Shown: positions 15,780-23,977 of the stretch, piece by piece
Numbering within the stretch: the first letter of the stretch is position 1
Layout of the letters: every line of letters starts with the position of its first letter
Assembly: GCF_018274385.1 (NCBI RefSeq)
Contig: NZ_JAAFYZ010000092.1
Span: forward strand, 1-37,839
Direction of reading: 5' to 3'
From: Catenulispora pinistramenti
Lineage (GTDB): Bacteria; Actinomycetota; Actinomycetes; Streptomycetales; Catenulisporaceae
DNA length: 37,839 bases
Program-made: the position numbers and the translations under genes
Notes under the pieces: generated by a model
Databases searched by the model: none
What the model was told of the DNA's origin: nothing
What the model saw: the letters and a program-made list of their open reading frames with translations, nothing else

Positions 15780-17864
15780 TCCCCCGAACCTCCCGAAGAC
15801 GATCTGACCCCCCTGCTCGACGCGGCAGTGGAGGCGTTGGGCGGACAGACCCGCCCCGGTCAGATCGAGATGGCCAAGGCCGTGGCCGCGGCCCTGGACG
15901 ACCGCGTCCACCTGCTCGTGCAGGCGGGCACCGGGACCGGCAAGTCGCTGGCGTACCTGGTGCCCGCGCTCTCGCACCACAAGCGGGTGGTCGTGGCCAC
16001 CGCGACGCTCGCGCTCCAGCGCCAGCTGTACGCGCACGACCTGCCCCGGCTGGCCACGGCGATAACGCCGCTGATCAACCGGGAGCCGGCCTTCGCGCTC
16101 CTGAAGGGCCGCAGCAACTACGTCTGCCTGAACAAGGTCGAGGGCGGCAACGCCGAGGACGACGCGCAGGACGTGCTGTTCGACCCGCTGGCCGTGGGCA
16201 AGCTCGGCGCCGAGGTGCTGCGGGTCCGGGAGTGGGTGGAGCAGACCGAGTCCGGGGACCGCGACGACCTGTCGCCGGGCGTGTCGGACCGGGCCTGGGC
16301 CCAGGTGTCGGTCTCGGCGCGGGAGTGCCTGGGCTCCAAGTGCCAGTACTTCGAGGACTGCTTCGCCGAGCAGGCCAAGGAACTGGCCCGGGCCGCCGAC
16401 GTGGTGGTCACCAACCACGCGCTGCTGGCCATCGCGGCCATGGACTCCGACGTGCAGGTGCTGCCCGAGCACGACGCGGTGATCGTCGACGAGGCGCACG
16501 AACTGGTGAACCGGGTCACCTCCGCGGCCACCGGCGAGCTCACCAAGACCGCCGTGGAGCGCGCGCACCACCGGGCCGACAAGTTCGTGAAGGAGGGCAC
16601 GGCCGCCAACCTGGCGGTGGCCACCCTGGACTTCACCGAGGCGCTGGAGAACACCCCCGAGGGCCGCTTCCAGCGCGGCCTGCCGGAGGAGATCGGCATG
16701 GCGCTGACCGCGCTGCGCGACGCCAGCCGCACGGCGCTCACCGAGCTGTCCAAGAACAAGGGCGGCGACCTGGATATGGACGGCGCCCGCAAGCAGGCGC
16801 GGGCCGCGTGCGAGGGCGTGCACCAGGTCGCCGAGCGGATCCTGGAAGGCGCCGAGCAGGATGTGGTCTGGCTGGAGCGCAACGAGTTCAAGGGGGTCAA
16901 GAACTCCACGCTCAAGATCGCCCCGCTCGGCATCGAGCACCTGCTCCGGTTCAAGATGTTCGCCCGCACCCCGGTGGTGATGACCTCCGCGACGCTGAAG
17001 CTCGGCGGCGACTTCACCGGCGTGGCCGGCAGCGTCGGCCTCTACGGCACCGAGCGGATCGAGCTGGACTTCAAGCCCGAGCTGCCCGAGGAGGTCTACG
17101 ACGCCGCGGTGAAACTGCTGCGCGAGGGCGACAGCGACGGCGAGGAGTTCCTGGACACGGTCCAGGACCTGCCGCAGCACTGGCGCGCCCTGGACGTCGG
17201 CTCGCCCTTCGACTACCCGAAGCAGGGCATCCTGTACGTCGCCCGGCACCTGGACCCGCCCGGCCGCGACGGCATCCGCGAGGACCAGCTGGACCTGCTC
17301 GCCGACCTGATGGACAACGCCGGCGGCCGGGCCCTGGGCCTGTTCAGCTCGATGCGCGCGGCCCAGACCGCCGCCGAGAAGCTGCGCGAGAAGATCGACC
17401 TGCCGATCCTGTGCCAGGGCGAGGACTCGCTGGCCGAACTCCTCCGCAAGTTCTCCGAGGACCCCGAGACCTGCCTGTTCGGCACGCTGTCACTGTGGCA
17501 GGGCGTGAACGTCCCCGGCTCCTCGCTCCAACTGGTGGTGATAGACCGCATCCCCTTCCCGCGCCCCGACGACCCGGTGTCCGCGGCCCGCACCGAGGCC
17601 GTCGGCCGCGGCGGCGGCAACGGCTTCATGGCGGTCTCCGCCTCGCACGCCGCGCTGCTGCTGGCCCAGGGCGCCGGCCGCCTGATCCGGGCGATCGACG
17701 ACAAGGGCGTGGTCGCGGTGCTGGACTCGCGATTGGCCACCAAGCCCTACGGCAGCTTCCTGCGGGCGTCGATGCCGGCGTTCTGGCAGACCGACGACAC
17801 CGACCGGGTGCTGAAGTCACTGCGGGCGATCGACGCGATGGCGAAGACGGCGGAGCAGAACTGA
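15759..17864 (+). CDS. DinG/XPD-family Fe-S cluster DNA helicase
   Basis: 701-residue superfamily 2 helicase. Walker A 'QAGTGTGKS' lies near residue 58 and the DEAH box 'IVDEAHEL' near 245. Four cysteines between them ('YVCLN' near 125, then 'ECLGSKCQYFEDC' near 190-202) are placed as in the [4Fe-4S] domain of XPD, DinG and YoaA helicases. C-terminal motifs include 'LGLFSSMRAAQ' near 525 and 'QGAGRLIRAIDDKG' near 637 (motif VI). Relatives unwind damaged or R-loop DNA. It lies directly downstream of the iron-regulated operon but seems to have its own start signals. No nuclease domain is seen. Confidence 0.9.
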   Translation: MPNSGGASPEPPEDDLTPLLDAAVEALGGQTRPGQIEMAKAVAAALDDRVHLLVQAGTGTGKSLAYLVPALSHHKRVVVATATLALQRQLYAHDLPRLATAITPLINREPAFALLKGRSNYVCLNKVEGGNAEDDAQDVLFDPLAVGKLGAEVLRVREWVEQTESGDRDDLSPGVSDRAWAQVSVSARECLGSKCQYFEDCFAEQAKELARAADVVVTNHALLAIAAMDSDVQVLPEHDAVIVDEAHELVNRVTSAATGELTKTAVERAHHRADKFVKEGTAANLAVATLDFTEALENTPEGRFQRGLPEEIGMALTALRDASRTALTELSKNKGGDLDMDGARKQARAACEGVHQVAERILEGAEQDVVWLERNEFKGVKNSTLKIAPLGIEHLLRFKMFARTPVVMTSATLKLGGDFTGVAGSVGLYGTERIELDFKPELPEEVYDAAVKLLREGDSDGEEFLDTVQDLPQHWRALDVGSPFDYPKQGILYVARHLDPPGRDGIREDQLDLLADLMDNAGGRALGLFSSMRAAQTAAEKLREKIDLPILCQGEDSLAELLRKFSEDPETCLFGTLSLWQGVNVPGSSLQLVVIDRIPFPRPDDPVSAARTEAVGRGGGNGFMAVSASHAALLLAQGAGRLIRAIDDKGVVAVLDSRLATKPYGSFLRASMPAFWQTDDTDRVLKSLRAIDAMAKTAEQN

Positions 17865-17918
17865 GCTGAGCGGTACCGGGTGAGCGGTCCGGGGCCGGGC
17901 ATGCCGGGCATACAGAGC

Positions 17919-17949
17919 TGAGGCGGGCCGCTGTCGCCCGCCCGCCTCA
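17919..17949. terminator. Bidirectional terminator between helicase and lipoprotein genes
   Basis: Perfect 10-bp stem, TGAGGCGGGC (17919-17928) and GCCCGCCTCA (17940-17949), with an 11-base loop. It lies between two convergent genes and can serve both. Confidence 0.75.
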
Positions 17950-17950
17950 T

Positions 17951-17986
17951 CAGCCTCGTGCTATCGCTCAGCCTCGTGCTACTTCT
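17951..17986 (-). repeat. Two 18-bp tandem repeats over the lipoprotein stop codon
   Basis: Plus-strand units 17951-17968 (CAGCCTCGTGCTATCGCT) and 17969-17986 share 14 of 18 bases, including the first 14. On the minus strand each begins its conserved part with TAG: the true stop (17979-17981) and a second in-frame TAG (17961-17963) 18 bases later. Confidence 0.85.
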
Positions 17987-18755
17987 CCGCGGTGGTCGCG
18001 TACTGGATCTGGTTGATGGCGCTGGCCGGGTTCAGGGCGTAGACGCCGAGCTTGGCGTTGCCCTCGGCGCTGCCGGCCGGGATCACGACGTCCTGGACGT
18101 CCTTGCCGCTGGTGTTCGGGGTGGGGTTCGCCGTCACGGCCAGGTCGCCGTAGTTCCCGGTCGTGCTCGCCAGGTTGCCGGGCAGCAGGTCGATCGCCGC
18201 GTACAGGGTGGTCCCGGACAGGATGATGTTCTTCTTGCCGGTGTCGACGCCGGGGATCAGCGGCCGGGTCTCGTCCGAGACGTCGGTCGGGCTCTTCGTG
18301 ATCCACACGTAGGGGATGGGGCCCAGCGTGCAGGTCTGGCCGGTGTTCTTCACGGCGATCACGAAGACGGAGGACTTCTGGCCCGGGATCGACGGCGCGA
18401 GCGAGGCGTTCAGGCTGGCGTTCTGGCAGGCGGCCGGCGGCGGGGTGTTGGCCGCGGGGGCGGTGGTCGAGCCGTTGCCGACTTCGCCGCCGTTGACGCC
18501 GCTGTTCGTGCTCGGCGGCGTGTTGCCGGCGGCCGGGGGTGTGGAGGCGGACCCGCCGGCCGGGGCGCTGGTGCTGCCCGCGGTGGTGTTCGGCACCGAG
18601 GCCGACGTGCTCGCGGCGGCGGTGGTGCCTGAAGCGTTCGTGGGACTGGTGGCCGGGCCCGCGCCGGCGGACTTCGTGCTCGACGAGCAACCGGTCGCGG
18701 CGACCGCCACGAGTGCGCCGCCGGCCAGGAGTGCGATGCGATTCAGAGCGTTCAT
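17979..18755 (-). CDS. DUF4232-like lipoprotein
   Basis: 258-residue predicted lipoprotein. The N-terminus is a lipoprotein signal (hydrophobic run, then lipobox 'VAATGC' with the lipidated cysteine near residue 23). It is followed by a long serine/threonine/alanine/proline linker to about residue 105. The C-terminal half has two cysteines ('AACQNASL' and 'GQTCTLGPIPYV') and the beta-rich layout of DUF4232 domains common in actinobacterial lipoproteins. The function is unknown; the protein is expected on the outer face of the membrane. Its promoter region carries two overlapping A/T-rich palindromes. The gene converges on the helicase. Confidence 0.78.
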   Translation of the reverse strand: MNALNRIALLAGGALVAVAATGCSSSTKSAGAGPATSPTNASGTTAAASTSASVPNTTAGSTSAPAGGSASTPPAAGNTPPSTNSGVNGGEVGNGSTTAPAANTPPPAACQNASLNASLAPSIPGQKSSVFVIAVKNTGQTCTLGPIPYVWITKSPTDVSDETRPLIPGVDTGKKNIILSGTTLYAAIDLLPGNLASTTGNYGDLAVTANPTPNTSGKDVQDVVIPAGSAEGNAKLGVYALNPASAINQIQYATTAEK

Positions 18756-18782
18756 GCCAAAGTGACGTGCGGCCCGTGGGTC

Positions 18783-18810
18783 AGGTTGCTGACAACCTCA
18801 AAAATTGAGG
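18783..18810 (-). promoter_or_regulatory. Two overlapping inverted repeats upstream of the lipoprotein gene
   Basis: AGGTTGctgaCAACCT (18783-18798) has 6-bp arms and a 4-base centre. CCTCAAaaaTTGAGG (18796-18810) overlaps it by three bases. They lie 28-55 bp before the lipoprotein start and past the lexA terminator. They look like a composite operator, but the regulator is unknown. Confidence 0.4.
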
Positions 18811-18831
18811 AATCGCTCTGACCGGCCGGGT

Positions 18832-18861
18832 CGGCGGGTCCCGCCCAATTAGGACCCGCCG
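18832..18861 (-). terminator. lexA terminator
   Basis: Perfect 10-bp stem CGGCGGGTCC / GGACCCGCCG with a 10-base loop, 12 bp beyond the lexA stop on the minus strand. Confidence 0.75.
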
Positions 18862-18873
18862 AAGACCGCCGGA

Positions 18874-19560
18874 CTACAGGCGCCGCAGCACCGTCACCAC
18901 GCGGCCCAGGATGACCGCGTCGTTGCCCGGGATCGGCTCGTAGGCGGCGTTGCGCGGCATCAGCCACACCGCGTTCGCCTCCTTCTTCAGCTCCTTGACG
19001 GTGGCCTCGCCGTCGATCATGGCGGCCACGAACTCGCCGTTCTCGGCCTGGTTCTGCTGCCGGATGACGACCACGTCGCCGTCGCAGATCGCGGCCTCGA
19101 TCATCGAGTCGCCGACCACCTTCAGCGCGAAGAACTCGCCCTCGCCGACCATCTGCTTCGGGATCGGGATCAGTTCCTCGACCCGCTCCTCGGCCAGGAT
19201 CGGGCCGCCGGCGGCGATCCGGCCGACCAGCGGCACGTACGCCGGCTCCGGCTCGGAGCCGTTGCCGTTGCGGGCCGCACCGTCCGCGCCGCGCACGATG
19301 TAGGCGCGCGGGCGGTTCGCGTCGCGGTGCAGGTAGCCCTTGCTCTCCAGGGTCACCAGCTGGTGCCGGACGCTGGAGGTGGACTGCAGGCCGACGGCCT
19401 CGCCGATCTCCCGCATCGACGGCGGGTAGCCCCGGCGCCGGACCGAGTCGCGGATGACGTTCAGGACCGCGGTCTGGCGGTCGGTCAGGCGCGGGGCCGG
19501 CACATGTCCGTCATGCGCGGCCTCTCGGGGTTCGGTCGGGGTGGTGCTCCGGACGGCCAT
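18874..19560 (-). CDS. lexA: SOS repressor LexA
   Basis: 228-residue repressor of DNA-damage genes. The N-terminal winged helix-turn-helix spans about residues 24-90 ('[20 protein letters not shown]', then '[20 protein letters not shown]'). The C-terminal S24 peptidase domain has the self-cleavage site Ala117-Gly118 in 'GRIAAGGPI', the catalytic serine 152 in 'GDSMIEA' and lysine 189 in '[12 protein letters not shown]'. RecA-stimulated self-cleavage relieves repression. The ATG has GGAG 8 bases upstream. An SOS box about 95 bp upstream indicates autoregulation. It is divergent from nrdR-nrdJ, so DNA repair control and deoxynucleotide supply share one intergenic region. Confidence 0.96.
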   Translation of the reverse strand: MAVRSTTPTEPREAAHDGHVPAPRLTDRQTAVLNVIRDSVRRRGYPPSMREIGEAVGLQSTSSVRHQLVTLESKGYLHRDANRPRAYIVRGADGAARNGNGSEPEPAYVPLVGRIAAGGPILAEERVEELIPIPKQMVGEGEFFALKVVGDSMIEAAICDGDVVVIRQQNQAENGEFVAAMIDGEATVKELKKEANAVWLMPRNAAYEPIPGNDAVILGRVVTVLRRL

Positions 19561-19653
19561 GGGTACGGCTCCTTCGCCATTGAGCTGGGCGGGTGGCTGA
19601 TAATGGAAAGTTTGTTCGTTTGGGTCAACCGTAGCGGTGCCACCCCCACAGCG

Positions 19654-19669
19654 ACGAACGGTTGTTCGA
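19654..19669 (-). promoter_or_regulatory. LexA-binding SOS box
   Basis: ACGAACGGTTGTTCGA matches the actinobacterial/Bacillus-type SOS box CGAACNNNNGTTCG exactly and its 16-bp extended form TCGAACNNNNGTTCGA at all but the first base. It lies about 95 bp upstream of lexA. Confidence 0.85.
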
Positions 19670-19951
19670 CAACCCGTGAGGGGGGCGGGCGTACGGAATG
19701 TCTAACGCGGCACCGGCGCGAAGGTAACGGCCTGTTTCCATACTCCGTTCGGAAAACTCGCGCAGGCCGGCCGCCGTGGCGTTGGTCCGGTCGGGGGAAA
19801 CACCGAAAGAATCTTGGGGATTCGAACACGGCTCCGGGCTTGCCCCCGTAGCTGGGGCGATCGCGAACAGTAGTCCCACGAACCCCGTCCACCCCTTACG
19901 CGACACGCCGTTCCGGGTTGCGGCGGGCGTGGCGAAGTGGCTAACGTACCC

Positions 19952-19995
19952 CTACATCTTGTGATTGGAATAGCGTCAACGCTCCATAGGTTGTG
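19952..19995 (+). promoter_or_regulatory. Paired NrdR boxes before nrdR-nrdJ
   Basis: CTACATCTTGTG (19952-19963) and CCATAGGTTGTG (19984-19995) resemble the core of the NrdR box CWATATATWGTG (10 and 9 of 12 matches). They are spaced 32 bp start to start, about three helical turns, as expected for paired NrdR sites. They would let NrdR repress its own operon when dATP is high. Confidence 0.6.
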
Positions 19996-20077
19996 GTTAG
20001 TAGACCACAGCGGACGGTGACGCCACCCCGTCGCGCGCAAGCCGCAAGCCACGCTGGGAGAAGGAGGGCCGCAAACC

Positions 20078-20533
20078 GTGCACTGCCCCTTCTGCAAGCA
20101 CGACGACAGCCGTGTCGTCGACTCCCGCAGCTCCGAGGACGGCACCTCGATCCGTCGCCGCCGTCAGTGCCCGGAGTGCGGACGCCGCTTCACCACGGTG
20201 GAGAGCGCCCAACTCCTGGTGGTCAAGCGCTCCGGGGCGACCGAGCCGTTCAGCCGGGAAAAAGTTGTCGGTGGCGTGCGCAAGGCTTGTCAGGGACGAC
20301 CGGTGACCGAGGGTCAGTTGGCCATCCTCGCCCAGCGGGTGGAGGACGTGCTGCGGGCCGCGGGTTCGGCGGAGATCCCGGCGCACGAGGTGGGGCTGGC
20401 GATACTCGGCCCGCTCCGGGAGCTGGACGAGGTCGCGTACCTGCGCTTCGCGTCGGTGTACCGGGCTTTCGAGTCCTTGGAGGACTTCGAGGCCGAGATC
20501 CTGATGCTGCGGGCGGAGCGCGAACGGGCCTGA
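20078..20533 (+). CDS. nrdR: Transcriptional repressor NrdR
   Basis: 151-residue repressor of ribonucleotide reductase genes. The N-terminal zinc ribbon has cysteines 3, 6, 31 and 34 ('HCPFC', 'QCPECGRRF'). An ATP-cone domain follows from about residue 46 ('[20 protein letters not shown]') to about 136 and senses ATP versus dATP. The GTG start at 20078 has AAGGAGGG 9 bases upstream and gives the invariant MHCPFC N-terminus. It is followed 162 bp later by nrdJ. Two candidate NrdR boxes lie upstream, so autoregulation is likely. Confidence 0.96.
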   Translation: MHCPFCKHDDSRVVDSRSSEDGTSIRRRRQCPECGRRFTTVESAQLLVVKRSGATEPFSREKVVGGVRKACQGRPVTEGQLAILAQRVEDVLRAAGSAEIPAHEVGLAILGPLRELDEVAYLRFASVYRAFESLEDFEAEILMLRAERERA

Positions 20534-20550
20534 CGGCCCCGCAACACCCG

Positions 20551-20608
20551 GCCCGCCGCGAAAGGCGGGCACATATTGAAAACTTCGCGGGGCCCCTGCC
20601 TGGGGCCC
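20551..20608 (+). other. Two hairpins in the nrdR-nrdJ gap
   Basis: Stem 1: GCCCGCC (20551-20557) with GGCGGGC (20564-20570), loop GCGAAA. Stem 2: GGGCCCC (20590-20596) with GGGGCCC (20602-20608), loop TGCCT. Both lie in the 162-bp leader of nrdJ. They may tune read-through or protect the RNA. No cobalamin riboswitch is recognised. Confidence 0.5.
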
Positions 20609-20695
20609 GGCGATCCAGATCTTGCTCAATCCCGTAGGCGGCGAACCGCAAACGGGGTGTCGGAATGGTTTCCCAGGACGGGAGAGGGAAGAAGC

Positions 20696-23647
20696 ATGAC
20701 GGAGACGGCTAGCGGACCGCGCGGCGCGGCGTCGGCCCGCGGCAACGGGAAAGCTCCTATCAAGCCCGGGCAGGTCGTGCCCGTGCAGGCTTCCGCCAAG
20801 GGCGGCAAGGGTATGAAGGTCGAGCGGATCCACACCAAGCCCGGCGTGCACCCGTACGACGAGGTCGTGTGGGAGCGCCGCGACGTCGTGATGACCAACT
20901 GGCGCGACGGCTCGATCAACTTCGAGCAGAAGGGCGTGGAGTTCCCCGAGTTCTGGTCGGTGAACGCGGCGAACATCGTCACCACGAAGTACTTCCGCGG
21001 CGCGGTCGGCACCCCGGTCCGCGAGTGGTCGCTCAAGCAGCTCATCGACCGGATCGTGAAGACCTACCGCAAGGGCGGCGAGGACCACGGGTACTTCGCC
21101 GGCGAGCAGGACGCGGAGATCTTCGAGCACGAGCTCGCCTACGCGCTGCTGCACCAGATGTTCGCGTTCAACTCCCCGGTCTGGTTCAACGTCGGCACCA
21201 AGTCCCCGCAGCAGGTCTCGGCCTGTTTCATCCTGGCCGTCGACGACTCGATGGACTCGATCCTGAACTGGTACCGCGAGGAGGGCCTGATCTTCAAGGG
21301 CGGCTCCGGCGCCGGCCTGAACCTGTCCCGCATCCGCTCCTCCAAGGAGCTGCTGTCCTCCGGCGGCAACGCCAGCGGCCCGGTCTCCTTCATGCGCGGC
21401 GCCGACGCCTCGGCCGGCACCATCAAGTCCGGCGGCGCCACCCGGCGCGCGGCCAAGATGGTCGTGCTGGACGTGGACCACCCGGACATCGAGGAGTTCG
21501 TCCAGACCAAGGCGCGCGAGGAGGACAAGATCCGCGCGCTGCGCGACGCCGGGTTCGACATGGACCTCGGCGGCAAGGACATCACCAGTGTCCAGTACCA
21601 GAACGCGAACAACTCGGTCCGGGTCACCGACGAGTTCCTGCACGCGGTGGAGAACGGCGAGCGCTTCGGGCTGCGGGCCCGGCAGACCGGCGAGGTCATC
21701 GAGACCCTGGACGCCAAGAAGCTGTTCCGCGACATCGCCCAGGCCGCCTGGGAGTGCGCCGACCCCGGCCTGCAGTACGACGACACCATCAACGCCTGGC
21801 ACACCAACCCCGAGACCGGCCGGATCACCGCGTCCAACCCGTGCTCGGAGTACCTGTCGCTGGACAACTCCTCCTGCAACCTGGCCTCGCTGAACCTGAT
21901 GAAGTTCCTGCGCGAGGACGACAGCTTCGACACCGGGACCTTCGTCAAGATGGTCGAGCTGATCATCACCGCGATGGACATCTCCATCAGCTTCGCGGAC
22001 TTCCCGACCCCGGAGATCGGCCAGACCACCCGGGACTTCCGCCAGCTGGGCATCGGCTACGCCAACCTCGGCGCGCTGCTGATGGCCACCGGCCACGCCT
22101 ACGACTCCGAGGGCGGCCGGGCCATCGCCGCGGCCATCACCTCGCTGATGACCGGTGTCGCCTACCGCCGCTCGGCCGAGCTGGCCGGCGTCGTCGGCCC
22201 GTACAACGGCTACGCCCGCAACGCCAAGCCGCACGCGGCCGTGATGAAGAAGCATTCGGACGCCGCGGACGCCTTCGTCGCCCACGAGGACTTCGACAAG
22301 ACGATCCTGGAGCTCTCCCGCACCGAGTGGAAGCGCGGCCTGGAGATCGGCGCCGCGAACGGCTGGCGCAACGCCCAGGCCTCGCTGCTGGCGCCGACCG
22401 GCACCATCGGCTTCATGATGGACGTCGACACCACCGGCGTGGAGCCGGACCTGGCGCTGGTGAAGTTCAAGAAGCTGGTCGGCGGCGGGTCGATGCAGAT
22501 CGTGAACAACACCGTGCCGCGGGCCCTGAAGCGCCTGGGCTACCAGCAGGAGCAGATCGAGGCCGTCGTCGAGTACATCGGCGAGCAGGGCCACGTCGTG
22601 GACGCCCCGGGCCTCAAGCCCGAGCACTACTCGGTCTTCGACTGCGCGATGGGCGAGCGCTCCATCGCCCCGATGGGCCACGTGCGGATGATGGCGGCGA
22701 TCCAGCCGTTCCTGTCCGGGGCCATCTCCAAGACCGTGAACATGCCTGAGCAGGCCACGGTCGAGGACGTCGAGGAGATCTACTTCGAGGGCTGGAAGCT
22801 GGGCCTGAAGGCGCTGGCGATCTATCGCAACAACTGCAAGGTGGGCCAGCCGCTGCAGGACGCCAAGGGCCAGAAGGCGGCAGCCGCCGCCGCGGCCGCG
22901 ACCTCCGACCCGGCCGCCTCGGCGACCGTCGCCCCGGCCGCCGCGACCCTGTACGCGCAGCCGGTCCGCAAGCGCCTGGGCAAGAACCGCCGCGGCATCA
23001 CCAGCTCCTTCTCCGTCGGCGGCGCCGAAGGCTACATGACGGCGAACTCCTACGAAGACGGCGACCTCGGCGAGGTCTTCCTGAAGATGTCGAAGCAGGG
23101 CTCGACCCTGGCCGGCATGATGGACGCCTTCTCGATCGCCATCTCCGTCGGACTGCAGTACGGGGTCCCCCTGGAGACCTACGTCGCGAAGTTCACCAAC
23201 ATGCGCTTCGAACCGGCCGGCATGACCGACGACCCGGACGTCCGCATGGCCCAGTCGATCATCGACTACATCTTCCGCCGCCTGGCCCTGGACCACCTGG
23301 ACTTCGACACCCGCGCGGCCTACGGCATCTACACCAACGAAGAGCGCCAGCGCCAACTCGAGACCGGCAGCTACCTCCCCGACGAGGACGAGCAACTGGA
23401 CCACGAAACCCTGGCCCAGTCCGCGCCGATAGAGCATCGGACCGAACCGGCCGCCCCGGCGAAGAAGAGCAACGAACCCACCGCCCTCCCGGCCCCCAAG
23501 AGCGTCGGCTCCTCCACAGAACTGCTGGAGGCCAAGCTCGGCTACGCCGCCGACGCCCCGCTCTGCCTGACCTGCGGGACGAAGATGCGGCCTTCGGGGA
23601 GCTGCTATGTGTGCGAGGGGTGTGGGTCGACCAGCGGGTGCAGCTGA
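20696..23647 (+). CDS. nrdJ: Vitamin B12-dependent (class II) ribonucleotide reductase
   Basis: 983-residue adenosylcobalamin-dependent ribonucleoside-diphosphate reductase, making deoxynucleotides without oxygen. Key parts: active-site cysteine 177 in 'QQVSACFILAVDDSMD', the 'NPCSEYLSLDNSSCNLASL' radical-site segment near residue 383, and a C-terminal redox/zinc region with 'CLTCGTKMRPSGSCYVCEGC'. An alanine-rich linker near 722-745 separates core and C-terminal parts, as in Streptomyces NrdJ. ATG 20696 is chosen because GGGAGAGGG precedes it and the conserved N-terminus follows; the open frame from 20576 has no initiation signal. It is co-transcribed with nrdR. Confidence 0.95.
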   Translation: MTETASGPRGAASARGNGKAPIKPGQVVPVQASAKGGKGMKVERIHTKPGVHPYDEVVWERRDVVMTNWRDGSINFEQKGVEFPEFWSVNAANIVTTKYFRGAVGTPVREWSLKQLIDRIVKTYRKGGEDHGYFAGEQDAEIFEHELAYALLHQMFAFNSPVWFNVGTKSPQQVSACFILAVDDSMDSILNWYREEGLIFKGGSGAGLNLSRIRSSKELLSSGGNASGPVSFMRGADASAGTIKSGGATRRAAKMVVLDVDHPDIEEFVQTKAREEDKIRALRDAGFDMDLGGKDITSVQYQNANNSVRVTDEFLHAVENGERFGLRARQTGEVIETLDAKKLFRDIAQAAWECADPGLQYDDTINAWHTNPETGRITASNPCSEYLSLDNSSCNLASLNLMKFLREDDSFDTGTFVKMVELIITAMDISISFADFPTPEIGQTTRDFRQLGIGYANLGALLMATGHAYDSEGGRAIAAAITSLMTGVAYRRSAELAGVVGPYNGYARNAKPHAAVMKKHSDAADAFVAHEDFDKTILELSRTEWKRGLEIGAANGWRNAQASLLAPTGTIGFMMDVDTTGVEPDLALVKFKKLVGGGSMQIVNNTVPRALKRLGYQQEQIEAVVEYIGEQGHVVDAPGLKPEHYSVFDCAMGERSIAPMGHVRMMAAIQPFLSGAISKTVNMPEQATVEDVEEIYFEGWKLGLKALAIYRNNCKVGQPLQDAKGQKAAAAAAAATSDPAASATVAPAAATLYAQPVRKRLGKNRRGITSSFSVGGAEGYMTANSYEDGDLGEVFLKMSKQGSTLAGMMDAFSIAISVGLQYGVPLETYVAKFTNMRFEPAGMTDDPDVRMAQSIIDYIFRRLALDHLDFDTRAAYGIYTNEERQRQLETGSYLPDEDEQLDHETLAQSAPIEHRTEPAAPAKKSNEPTALPAPKSVGSSTELLEAKLGYAADAPLCLTCGTKMRPSGSCYVCEGCGSTSGCS

Positions 23648-23657
23648 ACAGGATTGA

Positions 23658-23672
23658 TTGCATCTGATGCAA
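23658..23672. promoter_or_regulatory. Perfect 15-bp palindrome downstream of nrdJ
   Basis: TTGCATCTGATGCAA (7-bp arms, one-base centre) begins 11 bp after the nrdJ stop. It is A/T-rich compared with its surroundings and looks like a repressor operator (GntR or similar class), yet no gene starts close by. Confidence 0.45.
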
Positions 23673-23716
23673 CCATTCGGCACGCCCGCGTGAAGCGGCA
23701 GCGCTGATCCAGCGGA

Positions 23717-23752
23717 ACGCGGTCTCGGGTGCTTCGCGGCCCGGGACCGCGT
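23717..23752 (+). terminator. Probable nrdJ terminator
   Basis: 13-bp stem with one mismatch (ACGCGGTCTCGGG / CCCGGGACCGCGT), 10-base loop, about 70 bp after the nrdJ stop. Confidence 0.6.
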
Positions 23753-23791
23753 ACGGGTAGACGTTCTGGCCGCACGCTGCGGCTGCACCGG

Positions 23792-23823
23792 CGAACGCCC
23801 GGCCTTGCCGGGCCGGGCGTTCG
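23792..23823. terminator. Strong hairpin, second terminator-like element
   Basis: Perfect 12-bp stem CGAACGCCCGGC / GCCGGGCGTTCG with an 8-base loop. Confidence 0.65.
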
Positions 23824-23938
23824 TTGCGACTCGGATGGTGTGTCCGGCGCGGTTATAAGCGGTATTCGCCAGCAGATGAGCAGGACCGCGCCTGACACGA
23901 CGCCGAGCATGTCCGGCTAAGGCGCGAGTACGCATCCT

Positions 23939-23972
23939 GACAGGGGGTCGGCCATCTGGCCGGCCCCCTGTC
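23939..23972. terminator. Strong hairpin, third terminator-like element
   Basis: 15-bp stem with a single G-U pair and an ATCT loop (GACAGGGGGTCGGCC on the left arm). It ends the possible small-RNA segment that begins after 23823. Confidence 0.65.
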
Positions 23973-23977
23973 CGTTG

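Larger units (their letters stand above)
19561..20077. other. lexA-nrdR divergent regulatory region
   Basis: 517 bp without a convincing gene. It holds the SOS box near lexA and two NrdR boxes near nrdR. The middle part (about 19670-19950) has short hairpins such as GCCCC(N7)GGGGC near 19842-19858, but I recognise no riboswitch class in it. No SOS-type division inhibitor gene is visible here. Confidence 0.5.

Noticed and set aside
20534..20695. Cobalamin riboswitch before nrdJ
   Set aside because: The B12-box and the usual multi-stem layout were not found; only two simple hairpins are present.
23824..23938. tRNA gene in the nrdJ downstream gap
   Set aside because: No T-loop GTTCGAATCC-like motif or acceptor stem could be matched.
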